The notes below the pieces were generated by a model. The model was not told the origin of the DNA. It did not search any database and was given only the letters and a program-made list of their open reading frames with translations. Positions 47,817 to 58,439 of a stretch of DNA of 64,000 nt are shown here, in pieces. The number at the start of each line of letters is the position of its first letter. Within the stretch, counting starts at the first letter, position 1. Origin of the DNA: Impatiens glandulifera. Taxonomy: Eukaryota > Streptophyta > Magnoliopsida > Ericales > Balsaminaceae. Location of the stretch: positions 7,027,389 to 7,091,388 of the forward strand of contig NC_061864.1 in the NCBI RefSeq assembly GCF_907164915.1. The letters run 5' to 3'. The position numbers were made by a program, and so were the translations under genes.

Positions 47817-47820
<4 letters not shown>

Positions 47821-47896
<76 letters not shown>
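47821..47896. repeat. (TA)n microsatellite
   Basis: Seventy-six bases of TA dinucleotide, the longest in the window. Confidence 0.97.
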
Positions 47897-47898
<2 letters not shown>

Positions 47899-47947
47899 GG
47901 ACAGTTTAATTAGTTCACACATTTGGTTTCCCACGCCCGGTTATTTG

Positions 47948-48014
47948 TAGGGTAGGGTAGGGTAGGGTAGGGTAGGGTAGGGTAGGGTAAGGTAGGGTAG
48001 GGTAGGGTAGGGGT
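47948..48014. repeat. (TAGGG)n pentamer array
   Basis: About thirteen tandem TAGGG units with one TAAGG variant and a GGGGTGGG end. The G-rich plus strand can form G-quadruplexes. It is not the plant telomere repeat TTTAGGG. Confidence 0.95.
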
Positions 48015-48028
48015 GGGAGACATATTAA

Positions 48029-48291
48029 GGATTTGTTCGGTAATAACCTGGAAAGAGAGAAAAATGATTATTGATAATGATTTGTGATAATTTTGAGGAA
48101 ATGATGATGTTTTTTGGTAAAAAGACTTAAAGGGTATTAATATATATAAATAAAATAAATAATTATAATTTAAAATTAAGGGTATTTTAGTATTTTGGTT
48201 AATGACTTGATTGATTTGAAGGATGAGAGAGGGAGTAAAGAGACAATTGATTTGGTTGTGTTATTTTGAAAACCCAAATACGAACAAGGCC
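48029..48291. mobile_element. Tourist-like MITE
   Basis: A 263-bp insert starts GGATTTGTTCGGTAATAACC and ends with the inverse of GGCCTTGTTCGTATTTGGG. TAA precedes and TAG follows, a 3-bp target site with one change. Same terminal family as the copies at 4599 and 19081. Confidence 0.6.
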
Positions 48292-50030
48292 TAGGGTGAG
48301 GAGTCTTTCCCATATCTTGATCAAAGAGTGCTGCTGTACGAGTTGTGTGTGGGGGTTAAATTACTCGATAAAAACTAAACATGCCCTAAATTAGGCTTGA
48401 ATTTTAACCTATCTATGATTTATTGTTTACAAAATATATAATTTACTTTTATTTTAAAAAATTCAACCACAATTAAACATCATTTTATTTATTATTCAAC
48501 AGTCACATGTTACTTAATTAATTAATTAAAATACTATTTATTTAATTAAAAAATATATATTTTATCATTATATATTAATATAAATATTATTTAAAAAATA
48601 ATCTATACTTTTTTAAAATCATCATCGTTAACATTTTTTTAAATAATACATTATTTATTTAAATAAGCCTCTACCAAATAAGAAAAAGGGAAGAAATTGT
48701 TCTAGTTCAAATACACTTTAATATAATGTGTTTTTAGTGAAAATTGAATTTGTAACATTTTATCTTTAAATACTAATTTCTATGGACAGATTCAAGAATT
48801 AAAGTTGGGGTTTACTTGAAAAAAATTAAGTGAACTTAAAAAATAAAAGAAAAATTATGGATAAAATAAATGTAAATGTAAGATTTGTCATTTTTCAAAA
48901 TTAGATAAACAAATAATGAAATAAATTAAAAAAAAAAATAAGAAATGATGATGTTATGTCACATTTTTACCGTAATTTTTTTTTTCCTGAAATGTGTTGA
49001 AGTCACCTAACCCCTAAATCAGTATGTCATTGCTTATTAAAGAGTTAAATTTATGATTAAAATAAAAAAAAAATTAAAATCTTGAAATTTTTTAAAAAAA
49101 AATCATTAAAAAAAAGTCGTTTGAGTAAAACGAAAAAGTTGACAAAGAAAAATTGATAAAAAAAAAAGCACCAACACAAACAAAACAATAAAAAAGAAAC
49201 TTGAACAATTATGACAAAAAAATAAAATAAAAATAAATAACACTAAATATTAATTCTCAAGCCAATATCCACCCATTATCCCTCTAAAAATTGTTTAAAA
49301 GATCAGCCATACACCTGCTGAAATAATAAGTTTTGTTGTAAAATCTTGACAACTTATAATTGGCATATCAATAATGTAAAAACCTAATTGGTGATCATAC
49401 TAAACATCTCTAATTGGGAAAGAGAGGAAAAAAGAAATGCAAAAGTTAATAAATATTATTGTGTCATTTTCAATATATATATGAGTGGATTGGTGATTTT
49501 GTGGGTTAAAGGGTGACATAAGGAGGGATTTAAAGTTATTATCACTTAAACAAGATGTGCTTGGCTAGTTAGTCGGGCACCGCGTCCCACCCACCACCCT
49601 TTTTAATTTATTTATTTTTTAAAATCTAAATCTGATACTAGTAGTACTACACCTGCCCATATATATACTAATTAAGATCCTACAATTAATACATTTTTAT
49701 TAACCTTAATTAATGGATTTGCTTTACCATGCACTAATCACTCATTTATTTAATTGATATTGATAGCTAGTTAACATTATTATAATTAAACACGAGGACC
49801 TGTACGTACCTATAAAATAATTTAGATATACTAATACTACTTTAGGCAAAAGCTAGCTAATCCATGAACATTCAAAGTAAATAATATAATTTAAGCTTAC
49901 TTTAGCTTAGCTGCATTTTCATTACAAATCATTTCTGCAGCTCATCTACAAAATAATATTACTTTTTTTACTAAAAGAAAGTTATAATTAATGACTTTAT
50001 AAGTTTGATTAACTGAACAAAATATCGAGG
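48292..50030. other. gene-poor AT-rich region
   Basis: Includes a second copy of the 45743 repeat at about 48787-49005 (GGACAGATTCAAGAATT, then GTGAACTTAAAAAATAAAAG). A GC-rich word at 49571-49596 resembles the island at 6699. No gene. Confidence 0.45.
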
Positions 50031-50044
50031 CATAGTTTGAATTT

Positions 50045-50189
50045 TGTTTTTTTTAGTACGCTAGGTTCTGGTTTCCTTTGAAGTGCGGCTAATCTCCGTG
50101 AGTTAAGTACACACCGCCTGACGGGCTCAAACCTAGAATCTCAGAGTGCTGGGATATTCTGCTCTTGTTGTCGTTAGGCTAGAAGAGGA
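50045..50189 (-). mobile_element. tRNA-derived SINE with target duplication
   Basis: On the minus strand the element begins TCCTCTTCTAGCCTAACG, carries a B box TAGGTTTGAGCCCG (about 50130-50143) and ends in an A-rich tail (rc of GTTTTTTTTAG at 50045-50055). It is flanked by CATAGTTTGAATTT (50031-50044) and CATAGTTTGGATTT (50190-50203), a 14-bp target duplication with one change. Length 145 bp, normal for plant SINEs. Insertion is fairly young, as the duplication is nearly intact. Confidence 0.85.
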
Positions 50190-50990
50190 CATAGTTTGGA
50201 TTTATCATACAAATAATTTGAAATCAAGTAATAAATTGTGCATATAAATATTATAAACTTGAAGGATAAGGAACTTTTGTAAATGGTCCTAGAAGAAGAA
50301 GAAGTGAAGTGGGTTAATCTTTTCTGTGCCAAAAGATGAATACTTTTGGAAGATATTAACAGGAAGGAAGGAAGAGGGGTTATAGCTTAGGTCTCATAAT
50401 CGATGATAATGAAATAATGCTAGCTTTTAACATGCATGTGTTTCTTTTGAAGCAAACTCACTTTCAAATAAGTAAATGAGCAGTACCCTTTTTCTTTACC
50501 AAAGTTATATAACCCCCACTTGCACCACTCATGTCCCTCTACACATTTTTGCATACCCTAAATATAAAAATGGACTATATATGCATTAATTAAGACCTGA
50601 CCAACTAATAAAAGCAACCATTTGTTTTGTTTTGTTTAGTCTTAATTTGGGGGCAAAAACACCGTGAGTGGTTGGTGATAGAATTGGTACTATATATATT
50701 GTAATCGAAAAGGAGGGTTATCACGATCAATTAATTAGGAATACATCATTTTCAACAATAATATATAAAGTGCTTGTTATTCTCTTTGTAATGGAAAGGG
50801 GAAAGTGAAAAGAAATATTGCCAAAAAGAAGACTACTACTAGCTAACTTATAGAGTTAAAGATGATTGATTATATATGCATTTTCCATCCTTCTTCTTCT
50901 TTATCACTTTTACTACTTCACCAAAATGTTGTCTTTTTATTAATTAAAAACAACACACAATTCTTACTAACCAAAGTTATGAACATTTTA

Positions 50991-51188
50991 GACCTGGTTC
51001 GATTTAGATTTTTTAAATAACTCAAACAAAATCAAATATCATTTTACTCCCCTCTCATATCACTCAAATCATTAATCAAAATACTAAAATACCTTATATT
51101 TTAAATTTTATTTTTTTTATTTTATTTATATATATCAATATCCTTAAAGTCTTTATATCAAAATTAATCATCATCTCCTCAAATCATC

Positions 51189-51266
<78 letters not shown>

Positions 51267-51310
51267 CTTTCTCTAGATTTTTTTTTAAATAACTCAATCT
51301 GAACCAGCTC
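50991..51310. mobile_element. Tourist-like MITE containing a (TA)n tract
   Basis: A 320-bp element starts GACCTGGTTCGATTTAG and ends with the inverse of GAGCTGGTTCAGATTGAG. TTA lies on both sides (50988-50990 and 51311-51313), a perfect PIF/Harbinger-type target duplication. An expanded (TA)n and T run at 51191-51266 lies inside. Confidence 0.75.
51191..51249. repeat. (TA)n microsatellite
   Basis: About 58 bases of TA followed by a T run, inside the MITE at 50991-51310. Confidence 0.95.
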
Positions 51311-52116
51311 TTAATTATAAATTATTTTACTTTTATTCTTGAAGGAATATAACCCTAATTAAAGACTTGTTTGGTCTTAGGTTATTTTGCAAATAATATT
51401 ATAATGATTTGAATGAAAAAACAATAGATAGATAAAAAAGAATTATATATATAGAAAAATTATCGAAAAGAATTACTATGAGTAAATAAGAAAAAGATTC
51501 TAACGGAAATAATGAGAGAAAATTCGTAAACTTATAAATGAGAATCTGTTGATGTAAAAGAAAAGAAGTGGGGGCATAATTATATGAGCTAGCTAGCTGT
51601 TAAGATACCATTCAATCCATATAAATATATAAATTTATATATTTATATATATTTCTCCTGAAACAAAGGAATTAAGAACCCTACCCAAATCCAATACACT
51701 AGCAACCAATATTATGGTGGTGGCTTCTGGCCACTTATTGCCCACTACGAACATTATTAATCCGGGTCGGACCCCAATTGATTTGGCTGCATATTGTCGA
51801 ATTCACACGCAAAAAATGAAATAATAAATAACGAGCATTAATTGTAGTATTTTGTGGTGAAAATATAATATGAAATATGTGTATGGATAAATATGATTAA
51901 GTTTTATGTGACAAACTAGAAATAAATAATTAATTAAATAGGAAAAAGTGAAGGGCAGACCAATTACAGAAATGCAATGGATGCGGACATAAAATGGGCG
52001 CAGTTATGATGGACAGGTTACCGAACTTTGCTTTTAATGTACTTCCACCAATAAAAGAAAAAGGACATTTATTTATTTTTTATATATGTTCTATCTTTTG
52101 GATTGTGAAACTCTTA

Positions 52117-52228
52117 GGGCTAGTTTGAGATTTGTTTAAGATAAAATTTTAAGAATATCAATTTGTATTATAGTTTAAATTTAATTAAAGTAACCTAAAC
52201 CCTAGAATACCTAAGATCAAATGAGTTC
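52117..52228. mobile_element. short Tourist-like MITE
   Basis: A 112-bp insert starts GGGCTAGTTTGAGATTTG and ends with the inverse of GAACTCATTTGATC. TTA flanks both sides (52114-52116 and 52229-52231). Confidence 0.55.
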
Positions 52229-53155
52229 TTATACACTATTTCCAACAAGTAGTCGAACAAAAACCCAAGTATTTATTATTATTATTGAACATTTGTAATA
52301 TTAAAGAAGGTGAATATTATAAAATCAACAAAGAAATGAGAAATAACAACAAAAATTATGATATGAGCAAGGAGATTGAGTAATTATGTCGAACTGGCCA
52401 GTATTATATATATCTTGAATTCAAATAAATTTAAAGTTAATTAGTCGAATTATGAATTAGTGTCTGATCATCTGGCAGGAAGTAAATGTCAAAAAAAAGA
52501 AAAAAGTCCCAAGACAATAATAGAGCTAATTATTATTGTCGTCGACCGGCCTCGACTTATTTTAAAGTTAATTCATGTACATGATTGATTGACACAAGCT
52601 TCCAATTATATACATACATATAGAAAAGATAATTATCGATCAATCTAAATTAATAATGCCTTTATGTAAATTGCATGCTTATTACAGGACTTAGCTTTGG
52701 CTTTTGGCTAATTCCATTTATATATAATATATATATATATATAGTTGATGTGACCAAGATGATCAAATTCATATATATTAATCCCTCAACTTGGATAATA
52801 TATTCAATTTTTCCATTACAAAATTTATAATTAATTAGTGGACCAATTAACGGTTTTTATTGTAGCAATCATTAGGTTGAAACATTAATATTCTTCCTCT
52901 GATTGGGCAAGGAAACCTCTGGGATCATTAATTAATTTGATTGCCCAGGGGCGTAATTAATTATAATCATCATTAAATTAATTGTAAAAGGTTAAGAATC
53001 AAAACAGATATCTGAACTTGAACATGTCGAGAATTGATTGGCTTAATTGTTCAAGTGAAATTAATTATTAAACAGAATTTATCCGAAATTTAGGCAGCCA
53101 GATAGACAAGTGTCGTCTTTAATTAGGAAAAGCTGGCCTTGATCCATAAATAGGG

Positions 53156-54363
53156 AAGAATGTCAATTTTATTTATAAAGTTGGAGGGAGGTGTCAAATT
53201 TATTTATAAAGTTGTAAAATTCTATTTATGTATACAAACTTGTCAAAATATGTCAAAATTATTTGACATAACGGAATGTTTCAAACGAAGTTAATTTTTT
53301 ATTCACGTGGATATTTATTTTATATTTTGTTTTAACTTTTTTTTTTCATTTCAAACAGACTTTTTCTTTACATTTAATAAATAAATAATAATTTCATTCT
53401 CTCTCCTCCTTCACCCGATTCATATTCTTCTCATTTAAATCTTAATCTCCAAAATCTTATTCACCATTTCTAAGACCCACTTTGTCTTCTCTCTCTGAAT
53501 TTCACCCTATGTTCTTCTCAATTGATGTCAAAGTAATAGGTTATATATTCAATGCGAAACATCAAACTAGAAATTTTAGATTTCATTTGAATAATTTGCC
53601 TGCAACTAGAGGATTAGAACAATAAGTTTTTAGCGGATGGTTAGAATTTTGAAAAATAAAATTGAGATTTTGATAAGTTAAATGTGATATGTCACTTGTT
53701 TGTCATTGTTTCTGATTGTTCTTCGTGAAGGAAAAACTAGTTCCAAGATCGCTTCAGCTAGGGTTTTTAAACTCATTTAGTTATATCCTCAATCACAGAG
53801 TTCAATCGCAGATAAACAAGGTTTATTACAGATATTATATTGTTTGATCGAAAATGGTTCATTCCATGATCAGATCACGAAACAAGTCTGTATTATCAGG
53901 CCTAACAGTAATATCAAAGTTTATGAATGATCTAGTTAAAAAAGGAATAGCAAAAACAGCTTGCGACATCCTCTGGAGATTGAGATTCGATTTGTTGAGT
54001 TCTTGAATGTGAATAGATTGATTGCGGCGGCTGTGAAAGAGAGGGGATGAAGATGATGGTGGGCTGCCTGCTAGTGAAGAGAGAGGATGAAGATGATGGT
54101 AGGTAGAAGAAGGAAAATTTTATTTATTTAATTTTATATATTAAATAGAAAAAGAAGGTCTGTTTGAAACCTAAAAAATAGGTTAAAAAAATATAAAAAA
54201 ATAAATATCCACGTGGATAAAAACTTAACGCCGTTTGAGACATTCCGTTATGTTAAATAATTTTGACACATTTTGACAAGTTTATATACATAAATAGAAT
54301 TTTACAACTTTGTAAATAAATTTGACACCTCGTTCCAACTTTATAAATAAAATTGACATTCTT
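53156..54363. mobile_element. 1.2-kb element with about 250-bp terminal inverted repeats (MULE-like)
   Basis: The left arm, from AAGAATGTCAATTTTATT, matches the inverse of the right arm ending at 54363 over about 200-250 bp with few changes, including the words ACATAACGGAATGT, CACGTGGATATTTATTT and GTTTGAAA/TTTCAAAC. The 0.7-kb interior has no transposase. It holds a GA-rich GATGAAGATGATGG direct repeat (54047 and 54088) and an unassigned 50-codon frame (53854-54006). Long inverted repeats suggest a non-autonomous Mutator-like element that may carry captured DNA. No clear target duplication. Confidence 0.72.
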
Positions 54364-55002
54364 TAATTAATTACTTTTATTTAAATCCAAAAAATTATAG
54401 GTTTTCATTCTAACATAAAAAAATAATAATTTTGTTTTTTCACCTAAGTCGACCCCAAACTTAGGGAGACGATCGTCCCCCGGCTAAGACTAGACTAAAC
54501 TAGACCAGACCAGACCAGAGAAGGTGGAGTGAGTGTTGTCGCTGTCGCGGGCCAACATGGTTTTCTAATAACAGTTTGTATTCATTAGTGAAGTGGCCGA
54601 CATATATAGTGTACACTAGTACTATAGTGGATGTTAAGGACGTCTGATCATGATCGAGTTAATAATAATAATGATGATATGGTTTGGTTTCTTACGTTTT
54701 GTTTCGTTTGGATTGAGCCAGCCAGCCAATCCATCGAATCATTCCTTTGCTGCTTATAATTATTATTATTATTTATATATTCTCATGCATGCATGATCGA
54801 TGCATATACAAATTTTATTTATTAAATTCTTGGTTTCTCTTGGGGGTGGTATGTCCTACAGCTAGCTTTGTTATGAGATATTCTCTCCTCCATTAATATA
54901 TAAATGATTCCAGCTATGTGTACAAATATCCACTTCTCATTTCGAACAACCTACCTAATATATACATCATCATCATGTTTATTAATTATTATTAATTATT
55001 AT
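54364..55002. other. intergenic DNA
   Basis: Contains ACTAGACCAGACCAGACCAG-like short repeats at 54490-54520 and an ATTATT run. No gene. Confidence 0.45.
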
Positions 55003-55396
55003 CAAGAAATGAGATTAATTCTTTCATAACTACTCTTTCCAAATCAAAATCCTTATTTGTTAACTTGACATATGGGTTTTTTCTTCAATTCTTAATTAAT
55101 TCTGGATAGACATGTTTCTAATACAAATGAATATATTGTTTCCTTTAATATGACCTGCTTCTTGCCATTAATTTTAATTTTTCCATCACTTCAAAAATTA
55201 ATTCTTTGTCAAAGAACATAAGAAACTTGATAAAAACTTCAAAATTATTTCTAACCAAATTGAAATATGATTTTTTTTTTAAGAGTAAAATGATCGAGAT
55301 GCTCTCTGATACCAGATACAATATTTGATCATATGGACAGAATCATTATATAATCTATAAAGTGGATAAGAGAAGTTTTTCATCATAACTGACTAG

Positions 55397-56230
55397 TAGG
55401 GGTGGCAAAAAAATCCGATCCGAAAGATCCGATTCGTTGATCCGACCGATCCGATCCGAAAAAATCCGTATCCGATGGATCGGATTCGGATATCGATTCG
55501 ATATTTTTACTGGATTTCCGGATCGGATACGGATCGGGCAAAAAATATTTCGGATATCCGAAGATGATCCGATTATTTTTAAAATTTATTAAATAAACAA
55601 ACCCAAACAAAAATATTATTAAATAAATACAAACTCAACTAAAAATCTCTATCTTCCTATATTTTCCTTCCCGTTTCTCTTTAAAAACCCATATAAAATA
55701 TTATTAAACAATTACAAACTAAACAAAAATCTATTTCTTCCTTTCTTCTCTTTAGAAACCCAAACAAAAATATAAAATTTATCTCTTCTCTTTAGAAACC
55801 CAAACAAAAATACAAGATTTCTCTCTTCCTTATGTTTTCTCCCATTTTCCTTTAAAAACTCACAAACCCAAACAAAAATATGTCGCTTTTATTTATTTTT
55901 CTTTTCATTTCTCTTTAGATCTATTTGTGAATCTTTTCTCTTTAGATCTATTTGTGAATCTGTTCTCAAATCGTCATTATTCATAACTGAAATTCTTAAT
56001 ATTCTTAATAGAACAATTTTAATTTTCTAACATATAAAAAAAATTAAAAATATGAAAAAATCGGATCAGCGGGTATCCGGCTGGCCGATCCGATCCGATC
56101 TGGTATTTTCGGATCTGATAGTAGTCGGATACCGAATTGGATACGGATCGCAATTTTTGAAAAAAAATAGAGGCAGATATTCGATTCGAAATACCGGATC
56201 GTATCCGATCCGTAAGTTTGTCCAGCCCTA
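55397..56230. mobile_element. hAT-type non-autonomous element (TAGGGGTGG..CCCTA)
   Basis: An 834-bp element starts TAGGGGTGGCAAAAA and ends with the inverse of TAGGGCTGGACAAAC. Flanking 8-mers CTGACTAG (55389-55396) and ATGATTAG (56231-56238) agree at six of eight positions. Subterminal regions are crowded with GGATCGGAT / ATCCGATCC words, the kind of clustered subterminal motifs hAT transposases bind. The middle contains diverged AAACCCAAACAAAAATA repeats. The duplicate segment at 62350-62400 lacks it. Confidence 0.8.
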
Positions 56231-57007
56231 ATGATTAGATACTATTAATTAATTAGCCCGTTACATTACATGTATTTATTTATACTACTCATTTGGATTG
56301 GACTATATACTCATAACTAGCCCAATTACAAATTTAAGTCAGACCTCACTAGTTGATTCAATTCAAGACCCCTATTTTAAAATAACAAAAATAAAAAGAG
56401 GTTTAGAATATCACATATAAACTTTTACATAAATTTAATTTATACAAATTACTGGGTTCTTGCACCACACCGTTTCACTAGTTTTGTGAAAATAAACAAA
56501 TCGGGTTATTAAGTTACGAATTGACTTAATCAAAAAATTTGAAATTGTTAAATTTATAAAATAACATTAAAATGATATATATGTCTTGAACTTTAAACAT
56601 GTTAATACAAATATAACACCTTAACCAATCAAACTAAATTTTAAATTTAGTTTTCTTTTTTATAAACCTACAAAATTACATTTATATAATTTTAAATTCT
56701 TTTATTATTTCTTATATTTATTTTGTAAAGATAGATGATGAAATTCTTTTTAAGACCTAAATTGTATTTTTTTTTAAATTAGATAACTCATCATTATACT
56801 TTAATTAATGTCTCACATTTGTTTTGGATCATGATTTGAGTGTAAATGAGTATAAATAAAATATTTATCAATATAAAGATTAATTTGCGGGTCAAAAGTT
56901 TACCTAATATATATATATATATAATTATTATGAATTGAATTTAATAATATTTTGTCCTCCTAACAAAAATTGATATTTTTCAAAAAAAAAATTAAATTTA
57001 ATAATCT

Positions 57008-57075
57008 TAAATAGTTTAATGGTTAAAGTCTTCAAATATCATATTGAGACTTGGGTTTGAATATTAGTTGATTCG
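57008..57075 (+). repeat. decayed tRNA-like SINE head
   Basis: AATAGTTTAATGGTTAAAG (A box about 57012-57022) and TTGGGTTTGAATATT (B box about 57053-57065) have tRNA-like spacing. A partial counterpart is in duplicate copy B at about 62900, so it predates the duplication. Confidence 0.35.
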
Positions 57076-57245
57076 AATTTGAGATTAAATATTTTTCAAA
57101 GTTTTAAATGCAAATATGGTAGTTTATGTGTTTGCAAAATAAAAAAAATTATATATATAAAGGAGACTACGGTTGAGATCCCTATTTGTGCAAATTTGAG
57201 AGTGAAATGACGATGGTGATCTATTTGATACAAATTTCTCTAAAT

Positions 57246-58026
57246 TATTTATACATTAGATTTTTTTTTTATTCCTTATAAAATGATATAAATTATTTGT
57301 TAAAACTAAAAGAAACATTACAAATTAATTTTAAAAGATAAAAATATTTCAAATAGTCATAATAATTTAAAAAAATAAAGTTCAAATCTAAACATTAATT
57401 ATGTTTTATTAATTCAAGATACCATTATATTAATATTATATTAATATATTTATAGTGATGATAGTGTTTTATGGTTACTTAGACACGTGTCATTGCATTC
57501 AAGATAAGAGTTTTTTTTAGATTTTAACTAAGTTTTATTTAAAAAAAAAATTGTTGGATAAAAAGTAGGAAAAAATTAATTTTTAAAATTTGAAGACTAA
57601 TTTGTCCATTAGATGATAGGGTGTATGTGAGAGAATGATGGTTTAGAGAAAGTGGATAAAATTAGAGGACAATTTTGGTATTTAAATGATAAAATTATTT
57701 GATTTGATGGTTGATAAAATATTTGGGTTTTGAGATAAAAACTGAGTTTTATCTCAAAAACTTTTTCATCAAACAAGACCTTAGTGTTTCCTGATAGTAT
57801 TTTATAGGTAGATGTATCCAACTAAAAAAACTTAAATGTATAAAAAGAAAAATAAATCAAAGAATAAGGGAGGTGATGCTTCATTTTGTATATATGTGTT
57901 CATTAATGAGTGAGATACATGCTCTACATTGTGCTGATAACATTGAAATTAGCCCGTGTTTGATGGTTAAATGCATCGCGACTCATTCATCATTTGACAC
58001 GTGTCAATTATTTTATATTTTTGCAA
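57246..58026. other. intergenic DNA
   Basis: Includes a short hairpin-forming inverted repeat at about 57729-57762 (TTTTGAGATAAAA / TTTTATCTCAAAA). A right end of the Tourist-like family (ATCAAACAAGACC followed by TTA) ends at 57780, with its left end lost. Confidence 0.45.
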
Positions 58027-58399
58027 ATTAACCCACTTAAAAACTTAAACCAAACATGGTTGACTCCTAAACCAAACCATAGTTTGACTCTATTTTTACA
58101 TTAGATTTTTTAGAATAATTTGTTAGAGTAGAAATGTGTTCTAATTTATGAGGTGAATCTTTTCATTGCCGCCGTTCGACTTTGGACAATATGAAAATAA
58201 TTGATCAGCCGCGATTGGAAAAGATCGGCGACGATGTCAATCTTCGACGTCGGCGACAAAGAAGATCCACGAAGAAGATCTACGGTATTTTAAAAGAAAA
58301 TTAGATTAGAACAAACTTTTACACTAATAAATTACCCTAAAAAAATATAATGTGAAAATAGAGTCAACCATGGTTGGGTTTAAGTTTTAATTTGAGTCA
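58027..58399. mobile_element. inverted-repeat element with about 110-bp arms
   Basis: The left arm (TTAACCCACTTAAAAACTTAAACC..., CATGGTTGACTC) matches the inverse of the right arm (TTGACTCAAATTAAAACTTAAACC..., CATGGTTGACTC) over about 110 bp. The GC-richer centre (58165-58285) has GCCGCCG, GATCGGCGACGATG and CGTCGGCGAC words. No target duplication was found. It abuts the 5' edge of the UGT pseudogene. Confidence 0.65.
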
Positions 58400-58439
58400 A
58401 TATGTTTAAAAAAATAACTGATACAACCAATTCCTATTT

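Larger units (their letters stand above)
42400..47820. other. gene-poor AT-rich region with dispersed repeats
   Basis: No gene recognised. A (TTTA)n tract lies at 42415-42443. Repeat structures that could be defined are listed separately (43304, 43781, 44440, 45140, 45743). Short open frames are background. Confidence 0.5.
50204..53155. other. gene-poor region with Tourist-like elements
   Basis: No gene. Two Tourist-like elements (50991 and 52117) are described separately. Confidence 0.5.
55003..57245. repeat. segmental duplication, copy A
   Basis: Sequence from about CTTTCATAACTACTC to about ATGACGATGGTGATC matches 61939-63012 in the same orientation, with interruptions. Shared landmarks are TTTGTTAACTTGACAT, ATATTGTTTCCT, AACTTGATAAAAACTTC, ATTATATAATCTATAAAGTG and CCAGACCTCACTAG-type blocks. 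Copy A is longer because it holds the hAT-type insertion at 55397-56230 and extra sequence around 56480-56700. Confidence 0.8.

Noticed and set aside
47719..47934. Open frame of repeated Tyr-Ile
   Set aside because: Translation of the (TA)n microsatellite.
47948..48014. Interstitial telomere
   Set aside because: The unit is the pentamer TAGGG, not the plant heptamer TTTAGGG, and no telomere-associated sequence flanks it.
53854..54006. 50-codon frame in the centre of the long-inverted-repeat element
   Set aside because: No recognisable family and no evidence of introns or a promoter. Kept only as a note on possible captured sequence.
55383..55610. Minus-strand 75-codon frame rich in Ser, Asp and Gly
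   Set aside because: It is a translation of the GATCCG subterminal repeats of the hAT-type element.
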